Source of the DNA: Asaia platycodi JCM 25414
GTDB lineage: Bacteria > Pseudomonadota > Alphaproteobacteria > Acetobacterales > Acetobacteraceae
Length of the DNA stretch: 64,000 bases
Reading direction: 5' to 3'
Assembly: GCF_000614545.1 (NCBI RefSeq)
Contig: NZ_BAKW01000016.1
Location: forward strand, 1 to 64,000
Shown here: positions 19,366-28,339 of the stretch, one piece after another
Layout: every line of letters begins with the position of its first letter
How positions within the stretch are numbered: the stretch's first letter is position 1
Position numbers and translations under genes: made by a program
The notes under the pieces: model-generated
Seen by the model: the letters and a program-made list of their open reading frames with translations, nothing else
Told to the model about the DNA's origin: nothing
Databases searched by the model: none

Positions 19366-20111
19366 GCCCGCCGAAAATCGACCGCGACGGTGTCGCGCCC
19401 GAGTTGCGCAAGCTCGAACGCAGGCTTTTCCTGCGGAGCAGCCTTTCGCTTGGTGGACTTTCCCTGCTGTCAGGCTGCGCACTGGACGATAATGCCTCAG
19501 TGGAACAGGCCCTCAGCTTGATGTCACGCTTCACCGACCGGATGCAGGCGCTTCTTTTCAGCCGTCAGCGCCTCGCAAGGGAATTTGCTTCGTCGCGCAT
19601 CACACATCCCTTTCCATTCAATGCCTATTATGACGAGAGCGACGTAAGGCTCGTCGAGACTTCATCCTGGCGGCTGGAGGTGAGCGGGCTTGTTTCAGAC
19701 AAGAGCCCTTGGTCGGTCGCCCGGTTTCGCACCCTGCCGCAGAAAAGGCAGATCACGCGACATATCTGCGTGGAGGGCTGGAGCGCTATCGGAGATTGGT
19801 CGGGGGTTCCGCTCTCTGTATTCCTGCAACATGTCGGGGCCGATCTACGGGCAAAATATGTGAATTTCCGCTGTTTTGACGATTACAGCACGAGTATCGA
19901 TATGGCGACGGCACTTCATCCGCAGACAATCATGGCGCTGGATTTCGGTGGGAACCCTCTCCCACCCGCCTATGGCGCCCCGATGAAAATCCGCATCCCT
20001 ACAAAACTCGGCTATAAAAACCCGAAATATCTCGCCTCTATCGAGGTCACGAATCATTTCCCGGGCGGATATTGGGAAGACCAGGGCTATGACTGGTTCG
20101 GCGGTTCATAA
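19362..20111 (+). CDS. YedY1-like molybdopterin-dependent oxidoreductase
   Basis: Sulfite-oxidase-fold molybdenum enzyme of 249 residues, expected to reduce methionine sulfoxide in the periplasm. The N-terminus has a twin-arginine signal (LERRLFLRSSLSLGG) and a lipobox (LLSGC), so it may be a Tat-exported lipoprotein. The catalytic core includes RHICVEGWSAIGDW, whose Cys ligates molybdenum, VNFRCFDDYSTS, and YGAPMKIRIPTKLGYKNPK near the C-terminus. It is translationally coupled to the cytochrome gene. Shorter than E. coli MsrP, consistent with the YedY1 branch. Confidence 0.88.
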   Translation: MSPPKIDRDGVAPELRKLERRLFLRSSLSLGGLSLLSGCALDDNASVEQALSLMSRFTDRMQALLFSRQRLAREFASSRITHPFPFNAYYDESDVRLVETSSWRLEVSGLVSDKSPWSVARFRTLPQKRQITRHICVEGWSAIGDWSGVPLSVFLQHVGADLRAKYVNFRCFDDYSTSIDMATALHPQTIMALDFGGNPLPPAYGAPMKIRIPTKLGYKNPKYLASIEVTNHFPGGYWEDQGYDWFGGS

Positions 20112-20127
20112 AAAATCACGCAGGCAT

Positions 20128-20153
20128 GTAACCTGCGGCAAACCTGATGCGAA
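20128..20153 (+). promoter_or_regulatory. SigF-type promoter for the methionine-rich peptide gene
   Basis: GTAACC (20128-20133), 16 bases, CGAA (20150-20153), 65 bases before the ATG at 20219. Third copy of the element in the cluster; it lets the peptide be made at a higher level than the genes before it. Confidence 0.8.
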
Positions 20154-20218
20154 AGAATAGATATCGGAAGCTGGCGCGTCCATTGTCCGATCCTTTGAAC
20201 CGATCCAGGAATGTAATC

Positions 20219-20572
20219 ATGTCTTTTCGTACACTCGCACTTGCCTGTGCCTTTTCTTCGACAGTGCTGCTGGGAGCCCCTACCTTCGCTCAGGACACCA
20301 TGTCACAAGGGACGATGTCGCAGGGTGCTATGGCACATGACAGCATGTCCCACGGCGACATGTCCTCAGACAGCATGAAGCAGCATGCCATGACGAATGA
20401 CGAAATGGCGCCCCACGGGATGTCGAAGCGGTCCATGGGCAAGCATGGCAGCATGATGAAGTCAGAGGGTATGGGAAAGAAGAACAAGATGGGCAGTGCG
20501 ATGAAGCACGACCCGATGGAACATGACGCGATGAGCAATGACTCGAAAGGCGACATGGCAAAGCCGAACTAA
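20219..20572 (+). CDS. mrpX: Secreted methionine-rich peptide, MrpX-like
   Basis: 117 residues from the ATG at 20219 (AGGA eight bases upstream). Residues 1-24 form a signal peptide ending TFAQ. The mature part of about 92 residues has 18 Met, roughly one in five, in repeats of the form x-x-M-S/A-x-G/H-D with His, Asp, Ser and Lys and no aromatic residue or Cys. Such a protein is disordered and acts as an oxidant sink: Met is oxidised by hypochlorite and regenerated by MsrA, MsrB and YedY1 encoded alongside. A role in metal binding through Met and His is an alternative. The symbol follows MrpX of Azospira by context and composition, not by alignment. Confidence 0.85.
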   Translation: MSFRTLALACAFSSTVLLGAPTFAQDTMSQGTMSQGAMAHDSMSHGDMSSDSMKQHAMTNDEMAPHGMSKRSMGKHGSMMKSEGMGKKNKMGSAMKHDPMEHDAMSNDSKGDMAKPN

Positions 20573-20582
20573 GGGCCAGACG

Positions 20583-20603
20583 CCTGTGGCCAAAAGCCAC
20601 AGG
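20583..20603 (+). terminator. Hairpin after the methionine-rich peptide gene
   Basis: Perfect 8-base stem CCTGTGGC / GCCACAGG with a CAAAA loop, 10 bases past the stop. No long T-tract follows, so it may act as an mRNA 3' stabiliser or a weak terminator. Confidence 0.6.
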
Positions 20604-20740
20604 TCGTCCCTTTGGGGCGTAATCGAGTTCTGGTCCTAGCGAAATGCCAAACAGCGCCGGGGCACGTTAGAAAAAGATGACATCAGAAAGCTTTCGCCTT
20701 CGCTGCCGATAAGCTGTATCCCATAGGATAATACGAGTAG

Positions 20741-21618
20741 CTATAGTGTCAGATGTCCACGCAAGGCATCGATAAAAACTCGAACCTTGGAGGATAGGCT
20801 GCGATGTGCCGCATAGACGGCATGTACCTCCACCTTCTCCGCCTCATAGTCTGGGAGCAGTCTCGCAAGTCGCCCTTGCTCGATTAAGGGGCTTGCCAAG
20901 AAGGCAGGTAGACGTCCGACCCCTCCCCCGTTTTCGAGGACGACCTGCAGGACGGCAGGCTCCGGTATGACGGATCGAACAGCGACAGGTACGCGATGCT
21001 CGCGATCAGAGCGATCCCTAAAACGCCAGATCGACGGTTGATCGGTCCACCCAAGCAACTCGTGATCGGCCAAGTCGTGTGGCGTTTGGGGCCTACCTCT
21101 TTCCAAGAGGTAGGCCGGGCTCGCGCAGGGCCATAATTCGATCCTCCCCAGCTTGCTGGCGAGCAGGTCAGAGTCAGCCATTGCCCCTATCCGGATTGCC
21201 ACGTCGACATCCTCCTCGCCAGATCGACGATCCGGTTCTCAGCTTCAAGATGGACGCGCAGATCAGGGTAGTCTCGCAGAAAATGCGGCAGCATTGGCGC
21301 CACCAGTCCGATTGCGAATGTCGTTGCTGCGCTGATTTTTAGAACGCCTCGAGGTTGCCCCGTCACCCCATCGAGGGCCGCGGTAGCCTCATTCAGATCG
21401 TCCATGACGCGTCTAGCATGGATCGAGAGTATGCGCCCGGCCTCTGTCAGTCTGAGGGCATGCGCGCCGCGTTCGAACAGCTTCGCCCCTATTTCTATCT
21501 CCAGACGGGACAATGCCCGGCTGAGCGATGATTTAGGTGTTCCCGTGACGCGCGAGGCTGCGCTGAGGCTCATGGTCTCCGCGATGCGCAGAAAGCTGCC
21601 GAGATCATCTGAGTTCAT
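20741..21618 (-). pseudogene. LysR-family transcriptional regulator, frameshifted
   Basis: The N-terminal half from the ATG at 21618 has the winged helix-turn-helix (FLRIAETMSLSAASRVTGTPKSSLSRALSRLE). After a break near 21215 the substrate domain continues as AIRIGAMADSDLLASKLGR to HAVYAAHRSLSSKVRVF. Restoring one G (GCGGAGGAGG for GCGAGGAGG) joins the halves as DLAEEDVDVAIRIG and gives 292 residues. It is divergent from a NmrA-like gene, which is its likely target, with a palindromic candidate operator between them. Confidence 0.87.
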
Positions 21619-21626
21619 GGGGTCGT

Positions 21627-21642
21627 GTTCCAGATATGGAAC
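21627..21642. promoter_or_regulatory. Candidate LysR operator GTTCCA-N4-TGGAAC
   Basis: Perfect inverted repeat GTTCCA GATA TGGAAC containing a T-N11-A core, 9 bases upstream of the lysR start and between the divergent lysR and nmrA-like genes. Form and position fit an autoregulatory LysR site. Confidence 0.5.
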
Positions 21643-21716
21643 AATGCGTCTACGATGCCGCATCTGCCTTGTCCAACGGGAACGGCTTATTGTGCCTCTC
21701 CAGTAAGGGGGCCGAG

Positions 21717-22586
21717 ATGTCAAAACCAGTTATTCTGATTACGGGCGCAACCGGACAACAAGGCGGCGCCACGATCCGCGAGATGCGACGTCGAGGGCAT
21801 TGGCACGTTCGTGCGCTTGTTCGGGATCCGCGGTCGCCAAAAGCAGTCGCTCTGGCGAAGCATGGAGTTGAGCTCGCCCATGGTAATCTGGACAACGAAC
21901 ACTCCCTGCGATTGGCGCTTGATGGGGCTGGGGGCGTTCTATCTGTCCAGTCGCCCATAAAGATTGGCCCAGCTGGCGAAGAGCGACAGGGGAAGAGGCT
22001 CGCCAGCCTCGCGAAGGAAAGTGGCGTGCGGCATTTCGTGCAATGCTCCGCAGGCGGGGTAGAACGACGAAGTGGCGTGCCCCATTTCCAGAGCAAATGG
22101 GCGATCGAGAAGCACATTGCCTCACTGCGCTTGCAGGCTACGATTTTGCGTCCAGCGGCCTTCATGGAAAACTTTTCCAGTCTGATCTTCCGGATCACGA
22201 TGCTTTCGATGATGAAGACCTATCTAAAGCCGGATCAGGCCATGCAGCTTGTCTCGGTGCAGGATGTTGCCTGGTTCGCTGCGGAGGCGTTCGAGAAACC
22301 AAACCAGTTCCTCGGTCGAGCGATAGAACTTGCAGGCGATAGCGTGACGGGCCGCTCCGCAGCGTCAATCTTGAAGGGAGCTAGGATACGTCCCAGTCGC
22401 GGCTTTACGATCCCCTCTGTCATGCGAAAACGCCTGCCCGAGGAATTTCGTTTGATGTTCGAGTGGATCGCCCTAGACGGGTTCAAGGCCGACATCGTAG
22501 CCTTGAAGCAGGAATACCCACAATTAAGGACTCTCAACAATTGGGCTCGACACGAACAGGATGGCGCAACTCGCAGAAAGAAGTGA
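21717..22586 (+). CDS. NmrA-family NAD(P)-binding protein
   Basis: 289 residues from the ATG at 21717 (MSKPVILITGATGQQGGATI); the frame is open upstream but the Rossmann fold begins here. The GATGQQG motif and the QCSAGGVERRSGVPHFQSKW segment, which replaces the SDR Tyr-Lys site, place it in the NmrA/HSCARG-like group, which often senses redox state through NAD(P). Divergent from a lysR gene that probably controls it. Substrate unknown. Confidence 0.85.
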   Translation: MSKPVILITGATGQQGGATIREMRRRGHWHVRALVRDPRSPKAVALAKHGVELAHGNLDNEHSLRLALDGAGGVLSVQSPIKIGPAGEERQGKRLASLAKESGVRHFVQCSAGGVERRSGVPHFQSKWAIEKHIASLRLQATILRPAAFMENFSSLIFRITMLSMMKTYLKPDQAMQLVSVQDVAWFAAEAFEKPNQFLGRAIELAGDSVTGRSAASILKGARIRPSRGFTIPSVMRKRLPEEFRLMFEWIALDGFKADIVALKQEYPQLRTLNNWARHEQDGATRRKK

Positions 22587-22671
22587 GCATAGGCTACTCG
22601 CGCCTTTTCAACCTAACCCGCACAAACGCGACTTCGCACACGTTGGAAAGCAAGCCTCAATGCGTCGCGTC

Positions 22672-23493
22672 TCAATGCGGAACAGCCATCAGTTTCTGAA
22701 TGCGCATCAGATCCCGAGCGTTTGAGGGATTATAAACGATAAGTCCAAGGTCGGGCCGGCCCTCCACCGAGAACCCGGAGTATTCCAGCTCGATAAGACC
22801 AACGACTGGATGCTGCAGGCGCTTCGTCCCCTCACCCTGAGGCAGGACATCGTTATTCTGCCAAAGCATCAGAAATTCGGGGCTGCGCGCCCCTAGCTCC
22901 GTCACGAATTGCTGCACATCGGTTGAGGCGCCTGCGCGGATCACGTCTGCACGAAAGGCGGCAACAACAGATCTTGCGAGTTGAGACCAGTCTACCTGCA
23001 TCTCGCGTATATGAGGCGTGCAGAAAACGATTTTAAGAATGTTGCGCTGGTCGGGAGACAGCTCACCATAATTGGTGAGCACCGCAGCCGCGGCTTTGTT
23101 CCAGGCTACGATATCCCAAAGCGGCGTTTTGACAATAGCTGGGCTATATTCAAGAGCGTCGAGTACCCGTTGCAAGCGGGGCGTAATCCCGTCGGATATT
23201 CTGTATTTTACCTCTGGGGGATGACCCAGCGCCAGCATGTAAAGATGCCCGCGCTCAGACTCCGTGAGAAGCAGACCTTTGGCTATGCGGTCGAGCGCAT
23301 CGGCTGACGGCGCTCCACCCCGCCCCTGTTCCAGCCACGTATACCACGTCGCACTAATGTTGGCGCGCTGAGCGACTTCCTCTCGTCGCAGTCCCGGGGT
23401 GCGCCTGCGGGTATTGGAGAAACCAAGCGCTACAGGATCAAGACGCGACCGTCGATCCCTGAGATAAGCGCCAAAAGATACTGAATGAGTCAC
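22672..23493 (-). CDS. XRE-family regulator with MmyB-like ligand domain
   Basis: Intact, 273 residues. A helix-turn-helix occupies about residues 7-70 (TPGLRREEVAQRANISATWYTWLEQGRG), followed by the MmyB-like domain found in actinobacterial and proteobacterial regulators (WDIVAWNKAAAAVL, PDQRNILKIVF). Ligand unknown. It is divergent from the epimerase gene at 23592, its probable target. Confidence 0.9.
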   Translation of the reverse strand: MTHSVSFGAYLRDRRSRLDPVALGFSNTRRRTPGLRREEVAQRANISATWYTWLEQGRGGAPSADALDRIAKGLLLTESERGHLYMLALGHPPEVKYRISDGITPRLQRVLDALEYSPAIVKTPLWDIVAWNKAAAAVLTNYGELSPDQRNILKIVFCTPHIREMQVDWSQLARSVVAAFRADVIRAGASTDVQQFVTELGARSPEFLMLWQNNDVLPQGEGTKRLQHPVVGLIELEYSGFSVEGRPDLGLIVYNPSNARDLMRIQKLMAVPH

Positions 23494-23591
23494 GGCTAGC
23501 CTGTTGGTTATTATACCAGGATAATGTCACTACTGTAACAGGATGAATAATGGCGTCATGAGGGAGGTCAGACAATCAGGAGATTGAGATA

Positions 23592-24485
23592 ATGCGGGTT
23601 TTTCTCACGGGTGCCAATGGGTTCATAGGTACCAGACTTGTCTCGGAACTTATCGATGCCGGACATCAGGTGCTGGGTCTGACGCGTTCGGACGAGGGCG
23701 CGCGACGATTGATCGCCGCCGGTGCAGATGTTCACATGGGTGATTTAAAGGAGCTCCGCACTCTGCGGATCGGCGCTGAAAATTGTGACGGTGTCATTCA
23801 CACTGCTTTCGACCACAATTTTGCAAACTACGCTGCCAATTGCGAGCAGGATCGACGCGTGATTGACGCTCTCGGCGACGCGCTGAGAGGTTCCAAACGT
23901 CCATTTGTCATCACGTCCACAACCCTATTCGGGGAGGCGATCCCCGGTAAGGTAGCGGATGAAGACGTGTTCAACACCCGGCATAGCAATCCTCGCGTCA
24001 TTTCCGAAATTGCGGCGCAGGACTTGATTGAGCAGGATATGAGCGTATCGCTGGTACGCCTGTCGCAAATCCACGACAGGTCTCGCCAAGGCCTCGTTAC
24101 GTTTCTTGTGCAACTTGCTGTCCAATCGGGACGATCGGCCTATATCGAGAATGAGGCTTGCCAATGGTCTGCGTCTCATCTGGCAGATACAGTACAATTG
24201 TTCCGTCTTGCACTGGAAAACCAGGCTATCGGGATGCGTTATCACGCAACAGCGGAAGAAGGCGTGACTGTTCGTGATATAGCCGAAGCCATCGGAAAGC
24301 GGCTAAAGTTGCCGGTGGTCGCATTGTCCAGAGAGGACGCGGCGTCTCATTTTGGATGGCTTTATGCATTTGTCTCCAAAAACATGACCGCTTCCAGTCT
24401 GAAAACGCAGGAGCGGCTAGAATGGACCCCCGAAGGACCAGCTCTGCTCAGCGATATCGCCAACCTTGAGCTTGAGAGCGCTTGA
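23592..24485 (+). CDS. NAD-dependent epimerase/dehydratase family protein
   Basis: Intact atypical SDR of 297 residues with TGANGFIGTRLVSELIDAGH at the N-terminus. The active-site Tyr is not in a standard YxxxK, so the reaction cannot be predicted. It is divergent from the XRE/MmyB regulator gene, a pairing common for stress-inducible SDR genes. Confidence 0.85.
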   Translation: MRVFLTGANGFIGTRLVSELIDAGHQVLGLTRSDEGARRLIAAGADVHMGDLKELRTLRIGAENCDGVIHTAFDHNFANYAANCEQDRRVIDALGDALRGSKRPFVITSTTLFGEAIPGKVADEDVFNTRHSNPRVISEIAAQDLIEQDMSVSLVRLSQIHDRSRQGLVTFLVQLAVQSGRSAYIENEACQWSASHLADTVQLFRLALENQAIGMRYHATAEEGVTVRDIAEAIGKRLKLPVVALSREDAASHFGWLYAFVSKNMTASSLKTQERLEWTPEGPALLSDIANLELESA

Positions 24486-25483
24486 TACGATTGCGCTGCG
24501 CTCAGGATCGTAGGCTTGCTCCTCGTCTTCCCCCTCTCTGCTGAAAATGTGGCGAAGCAGTCTTACGGCATGACGATAACGGAGCGCTGCAGGATATCGC
24601 TTAACGGACCCTATCTTTATGTCGAACGGTGCTTCTTCGAAGACCGTAATGGACCGTAAGACCGAAACATCACGTCAGGGTCCGAATTCGCAAGGTCAGG
24701 CAGCTTTGGCTAACTATGCGGTCCGCTGACATGCGGACTGATTTAGAGAGAATTGAGAGCACAATGGGGTGGCTTCAGCCTCTGCGCCTGTAATCCGAAA
24801 GTTTTCTCGGCGTCTTTTAAACTACCGGCAACACACATTATTGATTCAAAGTCATGATGATCGTTCAGTTGTCGATCGTATGCGCTTGATAACGATATTT
24901 CCCTAGATCTCATGAAAACCGAGACTAAATTTTTCGTCTTGGTCATCAACACACACAATGATACAGCCACCTACCGTGCACGGATTCCAACGCTGGCGCG
25001 GTATATCTCGGTTCTTGCCCCGGCTATCCAGACGAGATCTCATCCGTAGATTTGTCTCGCAAAATAGGCACACCAACGATGAAAGGGTAGAAAATCGACA
25101 AGTGCCTTCCAATGAGAGAATGATGAAGCGGGAGGATACAAGCAATATTTTCAATCTTCCGGGACGCCATAAAAGGCGTAGGCTGACTAGATAACCGTGA
25201 AATCCGATGGGTCAGCACGCTTAATCAAACAAACGATCAGTTCTCGTCTATCCTGACTAGGCAGCCCGACTAGACAGATATACTCATTGATCGCAGACGA
25301 TTGACCAATAAGGCGAACGGATAATCGAAGGCTTATCGCAAGGAGCGAATGGCAAAGCGGCGGTGCAAGGTTGGACAGAATAGCGCGGCATCCTGCAAAT
25401 AACTGATCATTGTCGAAGTCACAGATGCAGCGCACTATATCGAATATGTTCAATCTCGATTCAGAACAGGCAGGAGAATCCCC
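24486..25483. other. One-kilobase region without recognised genes
   Basis: Roughly 1 kb of lower GC. Short frames on both strands show no family motif. The last 100 bases lead into the sulfonate-binding protein gene and should hold its promoter; a CAGGAG ribosome site is at 25471-25476. Confidence 0.45.
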
Positions 25484-26406
25484 ATGCACCTCACGCGACG
25501 CGCTGCGATGACCCTGCCTGCGCTACGGCCCTACTTCCGAGATCAGGACGAGCCGCTCCTTTGTTGCGGGTCGGGTATCAGCGCTACAGCACGCTGATCC
25601 TTACGAGGCATCTAGGTCTGCTTGAGAAAGCCATGGCTTCTTTCGGAATAACCGTGAGTTGGGCGGAGTTTGTTGCCGGCCCTCAATTGCTTCAGGCATT
25701 GGCAGCGGGGGCGATCGATCTAGGACAGACAGGCGATGCGCCGCCTGTATTTGCAGAGGCTGCTCAGCCGGGCGGACTGGTCTATCTCGGCTACGAACCT
25801 CCTGCGCCTGATGCCGAAGCGATCCTCGTGCCCAAGGACAGCCCCATAAAGCAGATCGCGGATTTGCGAGGTAAACGTATCGCGCTCAATCGCGGGTCCA
25901 ATGTTCATTGGTTTCTGCTTGAGGCTTTACGGCGCGCCGGGCTGGGTTTTCATGATGTCCGTGTCAGCTATCTGACCCCACCCGCTGCCCGTGCGGCCTT
26001 CGAAAATGGTCACATTGATGCCTGGGCAATCTGGGACCCTTATCTCTCCAGTGCGCTCACCGACCAGACACGCATTCTGACCACCGCCGAGGGTATCGTG
26101 AATAATCGCGAGTTCTTCCTGATCAGCAAGGCCTTTGCGCAGCAACCTCATCATATCGTGGCTGCCGTCTCAACCGCCATTGCCCAGACAGATGAGTGGG
26201 CAATGGCCAACAAAGCTCAGGTAGCAGCCTTATTCGCCAAGGAGACAGGGCTCGCGCGCGACGCAGTGAGCCATGCGCTTTCGACACGAAATTTCGGTTT
26301 CCACACCATGGAACAACCGATGATCGACGAACAGACGACGCTTGCCACAGGCCTCAGCAAGGCAGGACTTATCCCGTCTCTTCCTGCGATAAGCCCCTAT
26401 CGTTGA
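25484..26406 (+). pseudogene. SsuA-like aliphatic sulfonate ABC transporter substrate-binding protein, frameshifted in the signal peptide
   Basis: Periplasmic binding protein for alkanesulfonates or a similar sulfur source. The mature part is intact (LLRVGYQRYSTLILTRHLGLLEKAM, GDAPPVFAEAAQPGG, GKRIALNRGSNVHWFLLEAL, AWAIWDPY). The start is at 25484 (MHLTRRAAMTLPAL) behind CAGGAG. The signal peptide changes frame near 25525; one restored base gives ALTALLPRSGRAAP and a 307-residue protein. Without it translation from 25484 fails, and an internal TTG at 25561 would give an unexported product. It faces the genes for the ATPase and permease tail to tail, 13 bases apart. Confidence 0.85.
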
Positions 26407-26419
26407 AGGTATCTCGGGG

Positions 26420-27157
26420 TCAGGACGTCACTCCGAGTGCATGAAGGAGACGCTCCCGCAACGCCTCGAACGCGGGATCAGCGTGACGTCTTGGCCGTGC
26501 AAAAGGAATATCAACCTCAGCGCTGATCTCGCCACGCTCAAGAACAAGAGCACGATCCGCCAGCGCGAGCGCTTCGTCCACATCATGTGTGACCAGAAGG
26601 ACTGCGCAGTGATGTTTCATCCACAGATCAAGAACAAGCTTTTGCATACGCAGCCTGGTCAGTGCGTCGAGTGCCGCGAACGGCTCGTCGAGCATCAGCA
26701 GTTTTGGCTCGCGAATGAGGGCACGGGCCAAAGCGGCTCGTTGGGCTTCACCGCCTGACAGCGTGACTGGCCATGCCTTGAGGCGGTGTCCCAACCCGAC
26801 TTCAGTGAGGATTGCTTCGGCCTGGGCGTTCCATCCCTTGCCTTCGAGCCCGAGCGTGGCGTTGTCAGCCACGTTTTTCCACGGCAGAAGCCGGTGTTCC
26901 TGGAAGACGACAGACACGGCAGAAGGTCGATCGATATCCCCCTCTTCCACCGTATCCAGACCGGCCAGTGCGCGCAGCAGGGTTGTTTTTCCCGAGCCGC
27001 TATGACCGAGAAGCGCCACAAACTCCCCCGGTGCAATATCAAGATTGAGGTTCCTCAGGACCGTCGTATCACCGAAGCGCCGTGTGAAATGGCGAATGCT
27101 CACCTCATTCCCGACAGGAACGAATTCAGGCTTCAATAAATGGTTCGCGCTCTTCAA
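26420..27157 (-). CDS. SsuB-like ABC transporter ATPase
   Basis: Cytoplasmic ATPase of a sulfonate/taurine-type importer, about 245 residues. Walker A GHSGSGKTTLL, Q-loop VVFQEHRLLPW, signature LSGGEAQRAAL, Walker B LLMLDEPFAALD and H-loop VTHDVDEA are present in order. The chosen start is the TTG at 27157, because it has a GAGGAGG ribosome site and overlaps the permease stop as TTGA; a GTG at 27193 is the alternative. Works with the permease just upstream. Confidence 0.92.
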   Translation of the reverse strand: MKSANHLLKPEFVPVGNEVSIRHFTRRFGDTTVLRNLNLDIAPGEFVALLGHSGSGKTTLLRALAGLDTVEEGDIDRPSAVSVVFQEHRLLPWKNVADNATLGLEGKGWNAQAEAILTEVGLGHRLKAWPVTLSGGEAQRAALARALIREPKLLMLDEPFAALDALTRLRMQKLVLDLWMKHHCAVLLVTHDVDEALALADRALVLERGEISAEVDIPFARPRRHADPAFEALRERLLHALGVTS

Positions 27158-27996
27158 ATTGCGCCTCCTCGCCCTGCAGCGCGACCGCGCCACGCGAGAA
27201 GGCGGCTTTCGGCCAGACGCACGATCTGGTCTGAGAGAAGCCCGAGCACGGCATAGACTGCCAGCCCCACGAGAATGATGTCAGTGCGCAGAAAGTCTTC
27301 TGCGTCCATCATCATGTGGCCGATACCGCTATCGGCGTTGACCTGCTCCGCCACAACAAGCATGAGCCACGAAATACCAACGGCAAAGCGGATACCGACC
27401 AGCAGGTCAGGCAGAGCACCAGGGAAAATAATGTCGCGGATGATTTTCCAGCGTGACAGACGCAGGGTCTTGGCCAACTCGATCAGCTTGGGATCGATGC
27501 TACGTATGCCCTTGTAGAGGTTGAGATAGACCGGGAATTTTACGCCGAGCGCAACAAGCAGGATCTTGGGGAGTTCACCGATGCCAAACCAGAGAATGAA
27601 CAGCGGTACCAGAGCCAGGGCCGGTAAGGTGCGCGCCATCTGCATGGGGGCATCGACGATGTCTTCGCCGAGCCGCGACAACCCGGCAACGAGCGCCAGC
27701 ACGATGCCCACGGCGATGCCCAGCGCTAGCCCTGCCCCAGCCCGCCCGAGTGAGACGAGCAGATTTTGGGGGAGCGTCTTGTCGAGCGTAAGCGACCATG
27801 CCGTATGCACGATCTGAACCGGCGAAGCGAGCAGGCGTGTCGGGATAATCCCCGCCTGCGCCCCGACCTGCCAAAGCACCAGAAGGATGGCAACAGTCAG
27901 GTAGCGCCGGCAGAACCGCAGCAGCCCGCCAGTATTGAGGACCCGCTGATGCGAGGCAGCGCGCGCGGGAAACAGGTTCATGACCAGCTCGACCAT
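27154..27996 (-). CDS. SsuC-like ABC transporter permease
   Basis: Inner-membrane permease with about six membrane segments and the BPD_transp_1 motif region (KTLRLSRWKIIRDIIFPGALPDLLVGIR). Start ATG at 27996 is preferred over a TTG at 28026 because AAGGA lies seven bases in front. Forms an importer with the ATPase (overlap of four bases) and, most likely, with the binding protein encoded on the opposite strand. Confidence 0.92.
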   Translation of the reverse strand: MVELVMNLFPARAASHQRVLNTGGLLRFCRRYLTVAILLVLWQVGAQAGIIPTRLLASPVQIVHTAWSLTLDKTLPQNLLVSLGRAGAGLALGIAVGIVLALVAGLSRLGEDIVDAPMQMARTLPALALVPLFILWFGIGELPKILLVALGVKFPVYLNLYKGIRSIDPKLIELAKTLRLSRWKIIRDIIFPGALPDLLVGIRFAVGISWLMLVVAEQVNADSGIGHMMMDAEDFLRTDIILVGLAVYAVLGLLSDQIVRLAESRLLAWRGRAAGRGGAI

Positions 27997-28339
27997 TCCA
28001 CATTCCTTGTATGTGATTCTTGTCAAGCATAGATATTAATATCGTTTTTGTCAGTTTAATTTTTAAAACATCGATCCTGAAGGTAATATGGCTCACTAGA
28101 GAGGCCTCGCTACGTCTCACACCTAATCTTTCTTCAACGGTCATGAGCCGTTTGCATAACATGCGCGCCACGCGCTACCGGCTGTTCAAGACGACCGTCG
28201 CTGTCAGAAAATAATTCAGCCCGCTTGTCCAGACCGAGATTACCGGGAAACCTATCACCGCGGGGATGGCGTTCGGCTTTGATATCATTGATATGATACT
28301 CTTCAGCCCTTCATATACTGGCATCGCCCATTGTGGCTT
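27997..28339. other. Intergenic, upstream of the ssuC-like gene
   Basis: About 340 AT-richer bases that should contain the ssuCB promoter near 28000-28100. No gene recognised. Confidence 0.4.
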
